Assembly (NCBI RefSeq): GCF_000328705.1
Contig: NC_019673.1
Span: 1,488,001 to 1,552,000, forward strand
Reading direction: 5' to 3'
DNA: 64,000 nt
From: Saccharothrix espanaensis DSM 44229
GTDB taxonomy: Bacteria > Actinomycetota > Actinomycetes > Mycobacteriales > Pseudonocardiaceae
Position numbers and translations under genes: made by a program. Below the pieces are notes generated by a model. It was given only the letters and a program-made list of their open reading frames with translations. It made no database searches and was not told the DNA's origin. Shown here piece by piece: positions 28,457 to 37,635 of this stretch. Positions within the stretch are counted from its first letter, which is position 1, and every line of letters begins with the position of its first letter.

Positions 28457-29017
28457 ATGACTGTCATGCGACAAGACATCGGCGAACGTCCCTACACGGT
28501 CGATGACCTGGAGGACATGCCCGATGACGGCCGGCGGTACGAGCTCATCGACGGGATGCTCCTCGTGAGCCCGGCACCGGCGCTGCGTCATCAGAAGATC
28601 GTGGCGAAGTTGATAGTGATGCTGGACGCCTTGTGCCCGGAAGGGATGCACGTGCTGCCCGCGCCGTTCGCCGTGCGGCACTCCCGGACGACCGAGGTGC
28701 AGCCGGACCTGCTGGTGGCCCGTGAAGAGGACTTCACCGACAAGCTGCTGCCGGTCGCGCCGCTGCTCGTCGTGGAGGTGTTGTCGCCGAGTTCGGTCAT
28801 GACCGACACGAACCTCAAGAAGTCGCTGTACGAGCGGATGGGCGTGCCGAGCTACTGGGTGGTCGACCCCCGGCAGCCGATGCTCGACGTGTTCGAGCTG
28901 AATGCCGAAGGCCGCTACGAATTGGTGTCCGTGGTGAAGGGCGACCAGGCGTTCGAGGCCGTGCGGCCGTTTCCGGTCCGGGTTGTTCCGGTCGAGTTGT
29001 TGGGGACCTTGAAATGA
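28457..29017 (+). CDS. Uma2 family putative endonuclease
   Basis: Restriction-endonuclease-like (PD-(D/E)xK) protein of 186 aa of the Uma2/DUF820 family, numerous in actinobacteria and cyanobacteria. Domain order is YTVDDLEDMPDDGRRYELID, the core strand VQPDLLVAREE, the acidic strand LLVVEVLSPSS, and LKKSLYERMGVPSYWVVDP. Asp, Glu and Lys are in place for metal-dependent catalysis. AAGGGGGG before ATG 28457 is a strong ribosome site. A shortened paralogue follows directly. Confidence 0.85.
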   Translation: MTVMRQDIGERPYTVDDLEDMPDDGRRYELIDGMLLVSPAPALRHQKIVAKLIVMLDALCPEGMHVLPAPFAVRHSRTTEVQPDLLVAREEDFTDKLLPVAPLLVVEVLSPSSVMTDTNLKKSLYERMGVPSYWVVDPRQPMLDVFELNAEGRYELVSVVKGDQAFEAVRPFPVRVVPVELLGTLK

Positions 29018-29024
29018 CCGGACG

Positions 29025-29471
29025 TTGACGGTCGGCTCGGGCCCGTCCGCTTGGCGGGCGGGCCTCCGGGTCGCTGCGGCGCTGGAGGCGGCGTGTCCGC
29101 CCGGCCTCGTGGTCGTGCCCGCGCCGTTCGCGGTGCGGGCGTCCCGGGCGGACGGGGTCTGGCCGGACGTCCTGGTGGTTCGGGACGAGAAGTCGACCGA
29201 GGTGCTGTCGCCGGTCGCGCCGCTGCTGGTCGTGGACGTCGTCCCGCCCGGCTGCGCGGTGGACGACGCGAACGCCAGGAAGTCGGCGTACGAGCGGATG
29301 GGCGTGGAGTGCTACTGGCGGGTCGACCCGGTCACGTCGCTGGTCACCGTCTGCGAGTTGGACGACGACGGCCGCTACGGGCCGGTGACCGAGGTGGCCG
29401 GGACCGAGGTGTTCGACGCCGTGCGGCCGTTCCCGGTGCGGATCGTGGCCGGGGGTTCGGCCCGGAGATGA
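29025..29471 (+). pseudogene. N-terminally truncated Uma2 paralogue
   Basis: Aligns with the preceding gene from about its residue 50 to the end: VVVPAPFAVRASRADGV, WPDVLVV, APLLVVDVVPPG, ARKSAYERMGVECYWRVDP, EVFDAVRPFPVRIV. The whole N-terminal YTVDDLE...LIDG module is missing and only a TTG at 29025 with no clear ribosome site could start it. The active-site Glu is Asp here. It most likely arose by tandem duplication followed by deletion; translation is possible but doubtful. Confidence 0.7.
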
Positions 29472-29475
29472 CGGA

Positions 29476-29505
29476 AGGGCCTTCAGGAAGAGTCCTGAAG
29501 GCCCT
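29476..29505. terminator. 13-bp perfect hairpin terminator
   Basis: AGGGCCTTCAGGA, loop AGAG, then the exact complement. It sits between the Uma2 remnant and the converging 70-aa gene, with no T-tract. It probably ends transcription from both sides. Confidence 0.75.
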
Positions 29506-29517
29506 CGCAGTGCCGGC

Positions 29518-29730
29518 CTAGCGGCTGAAGCGGTAGGTCGTGTGGAGGCGGAGGATCGCTTCCACCTCCCGGGTCTCGGACTCCGGGTGGCGGGCGATCG
29601 TGGCTTCCAGGTCCAGCCGGTCGCTCGGGCTGTCGTAGGCGGCCAGTTCGCGGCTCAACTCCGCGGTGCGCCGGCGCAGGTCGCGGCGGGTGGTGAAGTA
29701 GGTGCGGACGTGGTCGAGCGTCTTCGTCAT
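29518..29730 (-). CDS. Small conserved-type protein of unknown function
   Basis: A 70-aa charged protein, mostly helical by composition (TLDHVRTYFTTRRDLRRRTA, then EATIARHPESETREVEAI). There is no membrane segment. ATG 29730 has GAAAGG 6 bases upstream. I recognise no family and assign no function. It converges on the Uma2 pair and lies downstream of the HD-domain gene on the same strand with an 85-bp gap. Confidence 0.6.
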   Translation of the reverse strand: MTKTLDHVRTYFTTRRDLRRRTAELSRELAAYDSPSDRLDLEATIARHPESETREVEAILRLHTTYRFSR

Positions 29731-29815
29731 GGTGCCTTTCGGGACTTCTTTATCGGTTCACCTCCATTGTGTCGCACGTCAGGGGCTCGCGCCGCCGTCC
29801 GCGCGGTGACTTCCA

Positions 29816-30256
29816 CTACGCGTGCTGGTCGAGCAGGTCCAGCGCGCGGGCGTACTTCGCCAGCAGGCGGTCCCGGGTGGGCTGGTCCAGCAGCGCCATC
29901 CGGGGCGGGGACGTGTTGTCGGCGATGTCGGCCCGCTTGACCACGAGCGCGACCGGATCGGCCGAGACCCGGCGCAGGTAGTCCTCCTGGGGCTCGCCCT
30001 CGCGGTGGCTCAGCGCGAGCACCGTCTCGACCACCTCCGGCGGGCAGCCCGCGGCCAGCAGGTCCTCGGCCGTGACGACGGTGTCCTCCACGACGTCGTG
30101 CAGCACGGCGGCCATCCGGGCGTGCTCGCCGGACACCCGGCCCATCACCCGCAGCGGGTGGCCGATGTACGGGTTGCCGGACTTGTCGACCTGTCCCTGG
30201 TGCGCCACGCGCGCGATTGCGACGGCGTCATCAACGGTGAACGTCATGCCGCTCAT
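29816..30256 (-). CDS. HD-domain phosphohydrolase (SpoT/Mesh1-like small hydrolase)
   Basis: Metal-dependent HD-superfamily protein of 146 aa: AIARVAHQGQVDKSGNPYIGHP gives the first His, MAAVLHDVVEDT carries the HD pair and ED motif, and VKRADIADNTSPPRM the last Asp. This set matches the hydrolase domain of RelA/SpoT and the stand-alone Mesh1-type enzymes that remove pyrophosphate from (p)ppGpp or act on NADPH. No synthetase domain is present. The start could be ATG 30256 (used), GTG 30262 or ATG 30247. It is divergent from the chitinase gene. Confidence 0.83.
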   Translation of the reverse strand: MSGMTFTVDDAVAIARVAHQGQVDKSGNPYIGHPLRVMGRVSGEHARMAAVLHDVVEDTVVTAEDLLAAGCPPEVVETVLALSHREGEPQEDYLRRVSADPVALVVKRADIADNTSPPRMALLDQPTRDRLLAKYARALDLLDQHA

Positions 30257-30278
30257 GTTCACACTCTTGACAAGCCCC

Positions 30279-30294
30279 AGTGGTCTAGTCCATT
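30279..30294. promoter_or_regulatory. DasR-like (dre) operator in the chitinase promoter
   Basis: AGTGGTCTAGTCCATT matches 14 of 16 positions of the dre consensus I recall, A(G/C)TGGTCTAGACCA(G/C)T. It lies between a TTGACA -35 (30267-30272) and the -10 region, where DasR binding would block RNA polymerase until glucosamine-6-phosphate accumulates. Confidence 0.75.
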
Positions 30295-30354
30295 TTGCCA
30301 GTGGCCCACGTCACCGCTGGGCAAGGACGCCGAATGGACTTCGTGGAGGTGGAC

Positions 30355-31857
30355 GTGGCTTCGAGGACTAGACGCGCTCTGGTCGCCGTGGTGGTGGGCT
30401 TGCTGGCCATGGCGGGCCTGACCTTGGTGGTGGCGGGCAGCGCGTCGGCCGCCAACCTGGTCGCCAACCCCGGTTTCGACGCCGGGAACACCAGCGGCTG
30501 GACGTGTTCCAACGCGACCGCTGTCAGCACGCCCAAGCGCAGCGGCTCGCACGCGCTGTCGGGCACCCCGGCGGGTTCGGACAACGCCCGCTGCTCCCAG
30601 ACCATCGCCGTGCGGCCCAACACCGCGTACAAGCTCTCCGCGTGGGCGCAGGGCAGCTACGTCTACCTGGGCGTCACCGGCACCGGTAGCGGCGACAAGA
30701 GCACCTGGACGCCGGGCTCGGCCGCGTTCACGCAGCTCAACATCGACTTCACGACGGGCGCGTCCGCGTCCAGCGTCACGGTCTACGTGCACGGCTGGTA
30801 CGGGCAGCCCGCGTACTTCGTGGACGACGTGAACCTGGACGGCCCCGGCACCCCACCGACCTCCACCACGACCACGACGCCCACCAGCACCAGCACCTCG
30901 ACGTCCACCACGACGACGACCACCACCACGACCACCACGACGACGACCGGCAACCCCGACCCGACGCTGCCGAAGCACGTGCTGACCGGCTACTGGCACA
31001 ACTTCGACAACGGCTCGCGCGTGCTCAAGCTCGCCGACGTGCCCACCACGTACGACATCGTGGCGGTCGCGTTCGCCGACGCGGTGCCCGCGACCCGCGG
31101 TGCGGTCGCGTTCAACCTGGACCCGGTGCTGTCGAGCAAGCTCGGCGGCTACACCGACGCCCAGTTCAAGGCCGACATCCGGACCCTCCAGTCCCGCGGC
31201 CAGAAGGTGATCATCTCGGTCGGTGGCGAGAAGGGCACCATCTGGGCCGGTGACACCGCCTCGGCGACCGCGTTCGCCAACAGCGTCAAGACGCTGATCG
31301 CGAACTACGGCTTCGACGGCGTCGACATCGACCTGGAGAACGGCGTCAGCTCCACCTACATGGCGCAGGCGCTGCGCAGCATCCACGCGGGCGGCGGCAA
31401 GATCATCACGATGGCCCCGCAGACCATCGACATGCAGTCGACCGGCCAGGAGTACTTCAAGCTGGCGCTGGCCGTGAAGGACATCCTCACGGTCGTCAAC
31501 ATGCAGTTCTACAACTCGGGCACGATGCTGGGCTGCGACCAGAAGGTCTACTCGCAGGGCACCGTGGACTTCCTGGTGGCGCTGGCCTGCATCCAGCTGC
31601 AGAACGGGCTGCGCCCGGACCAGGTGGGCCTGGGCCTGCCCGCGTCGCCCTCGGGCGCGGGTGGCGGCTACCAGTCCGCGGCCAACGTCAACAAGGCGCT
31701 CGACTGCCTCGCCAAGGGCACCAACTGCGGCTCGTTCAAGCCGTCGCAGACCTGGCCGGGCATCCGGGGCGCGATGACGTGGTCGATCAACTGGGACGCG
31801 TCCAGCGGCTGGGGGTTCTCGAACACGGTGGCGCCTCACCTCGACACGCTGCCGTGA
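30355..31857 (+). CDS. Secreted GH18 chitinase with N-terminal carbohydrate-binding module
   Basis: Endo-acting chitin hydrolase, 500 aa. A Sec signal peptide ends about AGSASA; a beta-sandwich binding module follows (NLVANPGFDAGNTSGWTCSN through YFVDDVNLDG, about 33-165); then a 40-residue Thr/Ser linker; then the GH18 catalytic barrel (about 205-500) with the DxxDxDxE signature GFDGVDIDLE. GTG 30355 has GGAGG 5 bases upstream; ATG 30334 is the alternative. A DasR-like site and TTGACA box lie upstream. It supports chitin use by a soil actinomycete. Confidence 0.93.
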   Translation: MASRTRRALVAVVVGLLAMAGLTLVVAGSASAANLVANPGFDAGNTSGWTCSNATAVSTPKRSGSHALSGTPAGSDNARCSQTIAVRPNTAYKLSAWAQGSYVYLGVTGTGSGDKSTWTPGSAAFTQLNIDFTTGASASSVTVYVHGWYGQPAYFVDDVNLDGPGTPPTSTTTTTPTSTSTSTSTTTTTTTTTTTTTTGNPDPTLPKHVLTGYWHNFDNGSRVLKLADVPTTYDIVAVAFADAVPATRGAVAFNLDPVLSSKLGGYTDAQFKADIRTLQSRGQKVIISVGGEKGTIWAGDTASATAFANSVKTLIANYGFDGVDIDLENGVSSTYMAQALRSIHAGGGKIITMAPQTIDMQSTGQEYFKLALAVKDILTVVNMQFYNSGTMLGCDQKVYSQGTVDFLVALACIQLQNGLRPDQVGLGLPASPSGAGGGYQSAANVNKALDCLAKGTNCGSFKPSQTWPGIRGAMTWSINWDASSGWGFSNTVAPHLDTLP

Positions 31858-31866
31858 CCTGAGGGG

Positions 31867-31907
31867 ACGCTCCCCGGCCCGCCTTGCGGCGGCGGGCCGG
31901 GGAGCGT
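31867..31907. terminator. 17-bp perfect hairpin terminator
   Basis: ACGCTCCCCGGCCCGCC with its exact complement around a 7-nt loop, between the converging chitinase and phoD genes. It should act on both transcripts. Confidence 0.8.
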
Positions 31908-31915
31908 TCCGCTGG

Positions 31916-33349
31916 TCAGGACAGCCGCTGCGACCCGGACCCGACGGTGACCGACTTGGCCAGGGTCGCGGGGGAGTCCCGGCGGGTCCGGTCGGCCAGG
32001 AAGTACCAGTCCAGCCGGATCCGGGCGGCGGTCACGTCGAGCACCGCGTAGCCGTGCGAGTCCAGTTCGACCCACTTCAGGTGGCGGTTGAGGCCCAGCA
32101 GCGCGGCCTCGATCGCCAGGGACGTGGTGCGCGGCGGCGAGCCGGTCAGCTCGTCGATGTTGTCCGACGTCACCGACGGCACGACCAGTTCGGTCGCCAG
32201 GGGCGGGCGCACCGGGTAGCCGTCGCCCGGCACCTCGAACGCCCACGAGCAGTGCACGTCACCGGTCAGGAAGACGGTGTCGGCGATGTTCCGCTCGGCC
32301 GGCCACGACAGCACCGCGTCGCGGTCGTGCCGGTAGCCGTCCCACTGGTCCGGGTTGGTCTGGACGCCACCGGTCATGGTGCGGTCGGGGGTGTCCTGCT
32401 GTCCCGGTTCGAGTTGCCGGCTGCGGTAGCCGCGCAGGTCCAGCATGGTGATCTCGGCGAGCGTGCCGTAGCGCAGCCGCCGGTAGACGTGCTCGCCGTC
32501 GAACCGGACGGGCATCCACTCGCGGTAGGCGCGCAGTGCCGCCGCCTTGCGGTCGGCCCACGTGCCTTCGTCGCCTTCGGTGTGGCTGGGGGAACCGCCG
32601 GCCCACGCGTTGTCGGCGAACTCGTGGTCGTCGACGGTGATGATCCACGGGTAGGCGGCGTGCAGCTGCTGGAGGTCCGGGTCGGTCTGGTACTGCGCGT
32701 GGCGCTGCCGGTAGTCGGCCAGGGTCACGGTCTCGTGGGGCGGTTCGGCGGGCCGCAGCGGCACGGTGGTGCCGTCGTGGCCCTCGTACAGGTAGTCGCC
32801 CAGGTGCAGCACGGCGTCCAGGTCGTCGCGTTCGGCGAGGTGCCGGTAGGCGGCGAAGTGTCCGACACCCCAGTTCGAGCACGACACGACGCCGAACCGC
32901 AGCGCCTCGACGTCGGCCCGGCGGGAGGGCGCGGTCCGCGTGCGGCCGACCGGGGATCGGGTGCCGTCGTACGTGAAGCGGTAGTAGTACCGGCGGTTCG
33001 GGCGCAGCCCCGCCACGTCGAGTTTGACGGTGTGGTCGCGGTGCGGGCCGGTGCGTGCGCAACCGCGTGCCACGACACGTCTGAACGCCGCGTCGTCGGC
33101 GATCTCGTAGTCGACGGTGACGTCCGGGCCGCGCCCGGAGCCGGGGGTGGCGTCGTCTGTCGGGGTGACGCGGGTCCACAGGACGACGCGGTCGGGTAAG
33201 GGGTCGCCGGACGCGACCCCGTGGCGGAAGGCGGGTGAGGAGGCCGCGGCGGGCACGGCGGGAGCGAGCGCCACGACTCCGGCGATCGCGCCGAGCCGCA
33301 GCGCGTCCCTTCTGGGGTGTGTTCGTCTGGTGCGTGTCCGGTCCACCAC
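31916..33349 (-). CDS. phoD: Secreted alkaline phosphatase PhoD
   Basis: Phosphodiesterase/monoesterase, 477 aa, exported by the Tat route: RRDALRLGAIAGVVALAPAV is a twin-arginine-type signal. The N-terminal PhoD_N sandwich (FRHGVASGDPLPDRVVLWTR) precedes the metallophosphatase domain with VVSCSNW, LGDYLYEGHDG, TVDDHEFADNAWAG and FLTGDVHCSW, which supply the Fe/Ca ligands. I see no recognisable pho box. It converges on the chitinase; both are secreted scavenging enzymes. Confidence 0.93.
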   Translation of the reverse strand: MVDRTRTRRTHPRRDALRLGAIAGVVALAPAVPAAASSPAFRHGVASGDPLPDRVVLWTRVTPTDDATPGSGRGPDVTVDYEIADDAAFRRVVARGCARTGPHRDHTVKLDVAGLRPNRRYYYRFTYDGTRSPVGRTRTAPSRRADVEALRFGVVSCSNWGVGHFAAYRHLAERDDLDAVLHLGDYLYEGHDGTTVPLRPAEPPHETVTLADYRQRHAQYQTDPDLQQLHAAYPWIITVDDHEFADNAWAGGSPSHTEGDEGTWADRKAAALRAYREWMPVRFDGEHVYRRLRYGTLAEITMLDLRGYRSRQLEPGQQDTPDRTMTGGVQTNPDQWDGYRHDRDAVLSWPAERNIADTVFLTGDVHCSWAFEVPGDGYPVRPPLATELVVPSVTSDNIDELTGSPPRTTSLAIEAALLGLNRHLKWVELDSHGYAVLDVTAARIRLDWYFLADRTRRDSPATLAKSVTVGSGSQRLS

Positions 33350-33417
33350 TCGATCCCAACGCGATCCGGGGCCGTCTTGCCGGGAGTTCCGCCAAATGGC
33401 GGGTTATCGTCGGTGCC

Positions 33418-34455
33418 ATGCTGGATCGACTCGAAGTCCCGGTGATCGCCGCACCGATGGCGGGCGGCGCGTCCACGCCGGAACTGGTCGCCGAGGTGGG
33501 CCGGGCGGGCGGGCTCGGGTTCCTGGCGGCCGGCTACCTGACCGCGGCGGCGCTCGCCGACCAGGTCGCCGCCACCTCGGCGGCGGCCGGGGACCGGTTC
33601 GGGGTCAACCTGTTCGTGCCCGGCCCGAAGTCCACTGTGGACTTGCGGGCGTACCGGGAACGGGTGCGCGCGCAGTCGCCGGCCGAGCCGGGCGAACCGC
33701 GCTGGGACGACGACGACTACGCGGCGAAGCTGGAACTGGTGATGGCGCTGCGGGTGCCGGTGGTCTCGTTCACCTTCGGCCTGCCCGACGCGCACGACGT
33801 GGCGCGGCTGCACGCGGCCGGGACGACGGTCGTGGTCACCGTCACCACGCCCGCCGAAGCCCGCCAGGCCGCGCAGGTCGGGGCGGACGCGTTGTGCGTG
33901 CAGGGTTGTGACGCCGGCGGGCACCGCGGCACGTTCGCCGACGACGGGGTCTCGCCGGGCGGCGGCGAGCTGTTCGGCGTACTGGCCGCCCTCCGGCTGG
34001 TCCGCGCCCGGGTGGACCTGCCGCTGATCGCGACCGGCGGGCTGGTGCACGGCGCGGACGTGGCCGCGGTGCTGGCCGCGGGCGCGGTGGCGGCCCAGCT
34101 CGGCACCGCGTTCCTGGCCTGCCCGGAAGCCGGCACCAACCCGGTGCACCGCGCGGCGCTCGCCGACGGCACCCGGCGCACCGCGTTGACCAGGGCGTTC
34201 AGCGGGCGTCCGGCACGGGGGCTGGTGAACCGGTTCCTCACCGAGAACAGCCCGGCCGCACCGGCGGCCTACCCGCAGGTGCACCACCTGACCAAGCCGG
34301 TGCGCGCGACCGGCGACCCGGAGCTGATGTCGCTGTGGGCCGGGCAGACCTACGCGCTGGTCCGACCGGCCCCGGCGGCGGAGGTGGTGGCCCGGCTGCA
34401 CACCGAGGCGCGCCAGGCGCTGGCCGCCGCGAGCCGGCGGATTCCGCCGCTGTAG
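33418..34455 (+). CDS. Nitronate monooxygenase family flavoprotein
   Basis: FMN TIM-barrel enzyme of 345 aa that oxidises alkyl nitronates such as propionate-3-nitronate. The pattern VIAAPMAGGASTPELVAEVG, GFLAAGYLT, FGVNLFVP, CVQGCDAGGHRG and LIATGGLVHGADVAAVLAAG is characteristic of the NMO/2-nitropropane dioxygenase family. ATG 33418 is used; the frame is open further upstream but overlaps the phoD signal region on the other strand. It is followed by the DUF885 gene at 28 bp, possibly one transcript. Confidence 0.88.
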   Translation: MLDRLEVPVIAAPMAGGASTPELVAEVGRAGGLGFLAAGYLTAAALADQVAATSAAAGDRFGVNLFVPGPKSTVDLRAYRERVRAQSPAEPGEPRWDDDDYAAKLELVMALRVPVVSFTFGLPDAHDVARLHAAGTTVVVTVTTPAEARQAAQVGADALCVQGCDAGGHRGTFADDGVSPGGGELFGVLAALRLVRARVDLPLIATGGLVHGADVAAVLAAGAVAAQLGTAFLACPEAGTNPVHRAALADGTRRTALTRAFSGRPARGLVNRFLTENSPAAPAAYPQVHHLTKPVRATGDPELMSLWAGQTYALVRPAPAAEVVARLHTEARQALAAASRRIPPL

Positions 34456-34483
34456 CGACGCGCGCACGGGTGAGAATGTCCCG

Positions 34484-36109
34484 GTGACGACAGCGCGCGA
34501 GCTCGCCGACGACCTGCTGGAACTGACTTCGGACGCGGATCCGGTCACGGCGACCCTGATGGGCCTGCCCGGCCGGGACGACAAGTTGCCGGACCCGAGC
34601 GCGGCGGCGGACCGCGCGCTGCGCCTGCGGGCGGAGCGGATCGCGGCCCGCGCCCGCGCCGGGGACGACGACCCGGTGACCCGGGCGGTGGTGGCGCAGC
34701 AGGCGGACGCGCTGGCGCTCAAGCTGGGCTCGAACCTGGTCGAGCACACCCACGCCGAGGGCCTCAACGCGCCGATCGCCCTGCTGCTGGTGGCGTTACC
34801 GCTGACCAGACCCGCGGACGAGCGGGGCAGACGGGACTACCTGACCCGGTTGGCGGGCCTGCCGGACTACCTGGCGGCGTTGGCGGCCCGGCAGCGCGCC
34901 TCGCGGCGCCGGCCGATCGCGCACCTGGTGGCGGCGGCCGTCGCGCGGCTGGACCGGCACCTCGCCGAGGACGCCGACCCGCTGGCGATCCCGTTGCGGG
35001 ACACCGATTCCGCCGCTGCCTGCGCGGACCTCCTGGCCGCTGCCGTGCGCCCGGCGTTCGCCCGCTACCGCGAGTTCCTGCGCGCCGAGATCGAGCCGCG
35101 CGGCCGTTCCAAGGACGAGCCGGGGCTGTGCGGGCTGCCCGGTGGCGGCGACCTGTACGCGGGGCTGGTGCGGCTCTACACCACCACCGACCACACCCCC
35201 GAGCAACTGCACCGCATCGGGCTGGACCTGATCGAGGCGCTCGACCGGGAGTACGAGGAGATCGGCGCGCGGGTGTTCGGCCCGATCTCGGCGGCCGAGG
35301 TGCGCCGCCGGCTGCTGGACGACCCGGCGCTGCGCTGGCGCACCGCCGAGGAGATGGTGGTGCTGGCGCGGGAGACCATCGCGCGGGCCGAACGCGTCGC
35401 GGGCGATTGGTTCGGCACGCTGCCGGCGGCCCGCTGCGCGGTGGACGTGGTGCCCGAGGCGGACGCCCCGAACGCGCCGCTGGCGTACTACATGGACCCG
35501 GCGCTGGACGGCACGCGGCCGGGCACGTACTTCGTCAACACCCACCAGGCCGAGTTGCGCGACCGGTTCAGCGCCGAGGCGACCGCGTTCCACGAGGGCG
35601 TGCCCGGCCACCACTTCCAGATCGCGCTGGCGCAGCAGCTCACCGAGCTGCCGCTGCTGCGCCGGCTCGCCTCGATCGAGGCCTACCTGGAGGGCTGGGC
35701 GCTCTACACCGAGCGGCTGGCCGACGAGATGGGGCTCTACAGCGACGACGTGGCCCGGCTGGGGATGCTGTCGGGCGACTCGCTGCGCGCCGCGCGGCTC
35801 GTGGTGGACACCGGGATCCACGCGCTGGGCTGGACCTGGCAGCAGGCGGTGGACTACCTGCGCGCCCACGCCGTGATGCCGGACGTGGACATCTGCTCCG
35901 AGGTGGACCGGTACTGCGAGAACCCCGCGCAGGCGCTGTCCTACATGGTGGGGCGACTGGAGATCCAGCGCCTGCGCGGCGAGGCGGAGCGCCGGCTGGG
36001 CGACCGCTTCGACATCCGGGCGTTCCACGACCTGGTGCTCGGCGGCGGTCCGCTGCCGATGGCCGTGCTCGCCGACGTGGTCGACAGGTGGTGCGACTCG
36101 GTCGTCTGA
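34484..36109 (+). CDS. DUF885 family metallopeptidase-like protein with a TTA codon
   Basis: A 541-aa cytosolic protein of the DUF885 family, related to zinc-dependent carboxypeptidases. The metal site is visible as FHEGVPGHHFQIA (HExxxGHH), with the downstream ligand region SIEAYLEGWALYTERLADE. There is no signal peptide. Codon 105 (34796-34798) is TTA, rare here, so expression may depend on a bldA-type tRNA. GTG 34484 has no strong ribosome site. The natural substrate is unknown; peptide hydrolysis is inferred from the family. Confidence 0.85.
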   Translation: MTTARELADDLLELTSDADPVTATLMGLPGRDDKLPDPSAAADRALRLRAERIAARARAGDDDPVTRAVVAQQADALALKLGSNLVEHTHAEGLNAPIALLLVALPLTRPADERGRRDYLTRLAGLPDYLAALAARQRASRRRPIAHLVAAAVARLDRHLAEDADPLAIPLRDTDSAAACADLLAAAVRPAFARYREFLRAEIEPRGRSKDEPGLCGLPGGGDLYAGLVRLYTTTDHTPEQLHRIGLDLIEALDREYEEIGARVFGPISAAEVRRRLLDDPALRWRTAEEMVVLARETIARAERVAGDWFGTLPAARCAVDVVPEADAPNAPLAYYMDPALDGTRPGTYFVNTHQAELRDRFSAEATAFHEGVPGHHFQIALAQQLTELPLLRRLASIEAYLEGWALYTERLADEMGLYSDDVARLGMLSGDSLRAARLVVDTGIHALGWTWQQAVDYLRAHAVMPDVDICSEVDRYCENPAQALSYMVGRLEIQRLRGEAERRLGDRFDIRAFHDLVLGGGPLPMAVLADVVDRWCDSVV

Positions 36110-36145
36110 CCCAGCCGTCCGAATCCAGCCGACTCGGCGGCCGGC

Positions 36146-37594
36146 TCAGCGGTCCGACGGGCCGGCCTTCTCCAGCACGGAGTTCCGCTTGCTGTAGGCG
36201 AAGTAGACCACCAGGCCGAGGGCGAACCAGATCCCGAACCGCAGCCACGTCTCGGGCGCGAGGAACGTGATCAGCCACAGCGAGAACACCACGCCGATGG
36301 CCGGCACGACGGGCATCCCCGGCGTCTTGAACGTGCGGAGGAGGTCGGGCTGCTTGTACCGCAGCACGATCACCGCGACGCACACCACCACGAACGCCAG
36401 CAGGATGCCGATGTTGGTCAGCTCGGCGGCCTCGCCGATCGGCAGGAAGCCCGCGATCAGCGCGGACGCCACGCCGAGCACCCACGTGGTGCGGGTGGGC
36501 ACGTGCTTGACCGGGTGGGTCTTGGCGAACCAGCGGGGCAGCAGGCCGTCGCGGGACATCGAGTAGCCGACCCGGGCCGCGCCCATCAGGAACGTGAACA
36601 GCACGGTCGTGATGCCCAGCACCGCGCCCACGGAGATGACGATGCCCAGCGCGGGCAGGCCGATGTCGGCGAACGCGGTGGCGAACGCGCTCTCGGCGTC
36701 GACGTCCTTGTAGTTGACCATGCCGGTCAGCACCAGGCAGGCCAGCACGTAGAGCACCATGGAGATGGCCAGCGAGTAGATGATGGCCTTGGGCATGTGC
36801 CGCTGGGAGTCCTTGGACTCCTCGGCGGCCGTGCTCATCGCGTCGTAGCCGAACACGGCGAAGAACACCGTGGCGGCGCCGGTGAACGCGCCGGACAGGC
36901 CGAACGGGAAGAACGGGTTGTAGTTGGCGGTGTCGATGTGGAACACGCCGACCACGATCACCAGCAGCACGATCGCGACCTTCAGGTAGACCAGGACGGT
37001 CTCGAACCGGGCCGCGTTCTTCATCCCCAGGTTCAGCACGTACGCGATGAGCAGGCACAGCAGCACCGCGAACAGGTTGACCTGGTAGCTGCCGGCCGCG
37101 ACCCCGCCGGTCTCGGTGCCGGGTGCGCCGAGCATCCACGCGGGCAGTTCGAGCCCCAGCAGGTTGAGCAGTTCGTTGAAGTACCCGGAGATGCCGATCG
37201 CGACCACGGCCACGATCGCGGTGTACTCCAGCAGCAGGTCCCAGCCGATGAACCAGCCGACGATCTCGCCCAGCACCGCGTAGCCGTAGGTGTAGGCGGA
37301 GCCCGCCTTCGGGATCATGCCCGCGAACTCGGCGTAGGAGAACGCCGCCGCCGCGCTGGCGATGCCCGCGATGAGGAACGAGATCAGCACGGCGGGGCCC
37401 GCGGTCTGGTTCGCCACGGCTCCGGCGAGCGAGAAGACGCCCGCGCCGATGATGCCGCCGATGCCGATCGCGGTCAGTTGCCACAGTCCCAGCGTCCGGG
37501 TGAGCCCGGTGCCCTTGTCCTCGGAGATCTGCTCGATGGGTTTGCGGCGGAACACGCCCGAACCCTGACCGAAGCCGCCCTGCACGGAGGTCAT
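36146..37594 (-). CDS. APC family amino-acid permease
   Basis: Twelve- to fourteen-helix amino-acid/polyamine/organocation transporter, 482 aa, of the cationic amino-acid transporter type. TAIGIGGIIGAGVFSLAG in helix 1, FSYAEFAGMIPKAGSAYTYG in helix 2-3 and FFAVFGYDAMSTAAEE in helix 6 are diagnostic. ATG 37594 has GAGGGAG 3 bases upstream; the longer frame adds an implausible N-terminus. The substrate is probably a basic or neutral amino acid, by family only. Confidence 0.9.
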   Translation of the reverse strand: MTSVQGGFGQGSGVFRRKPIEQISEDKGTGLTRTLGLWQLTAIGIGGIIGAGVFSLAGAVANQTAGPAVLISFLIAGIASAAAAFSYAEFAGMIPKAGSAYTYGYAVLGEIVGWFIGWDLLLEYTAIVAVVAIGISGYFNELLNLLGLELPAWMLGAPGTETGGVAAGSYQVNLFAVLLCLLIAYVLNLGMKNAARFETVLVYLKVAIVLLVIVVGVFHIDTANYNPFFPFGLSGAFTGAATVFFAVFGYDAMSTAAEESKDSQRHMPKAIIYSLAISMVLYVLACLVLTGMVNYKDVDAESAFATAFADIGLPALGIVISVGAVLGITTVLFTFLMGAARVGYSMSRDGLLPRWFAKTHPVKHVPTRTTWVLGVASALIAGFLPIGEAAELTNIGILLAFVVVCVAVIVLRYKQPDLLRTFKTPGMPVVPAIGVVFSLWLITFLAPETWLRFGIWFALGLVVYFAYSKRNSVLEKAGPSDR

Positions 37595-37635
37595 TGCCTG
37601 CTCCCTCGTGGTTGTGTGGGCGAACCGTACGCCCG

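Noticed and set aside
30860-30950. ACC/ACG-rich run as a repeat or CRISPR-like element
   Set aside because: It is the coding sequence of the Thr/Ser linker of the chitinase; there are no spacers and no cas genes.
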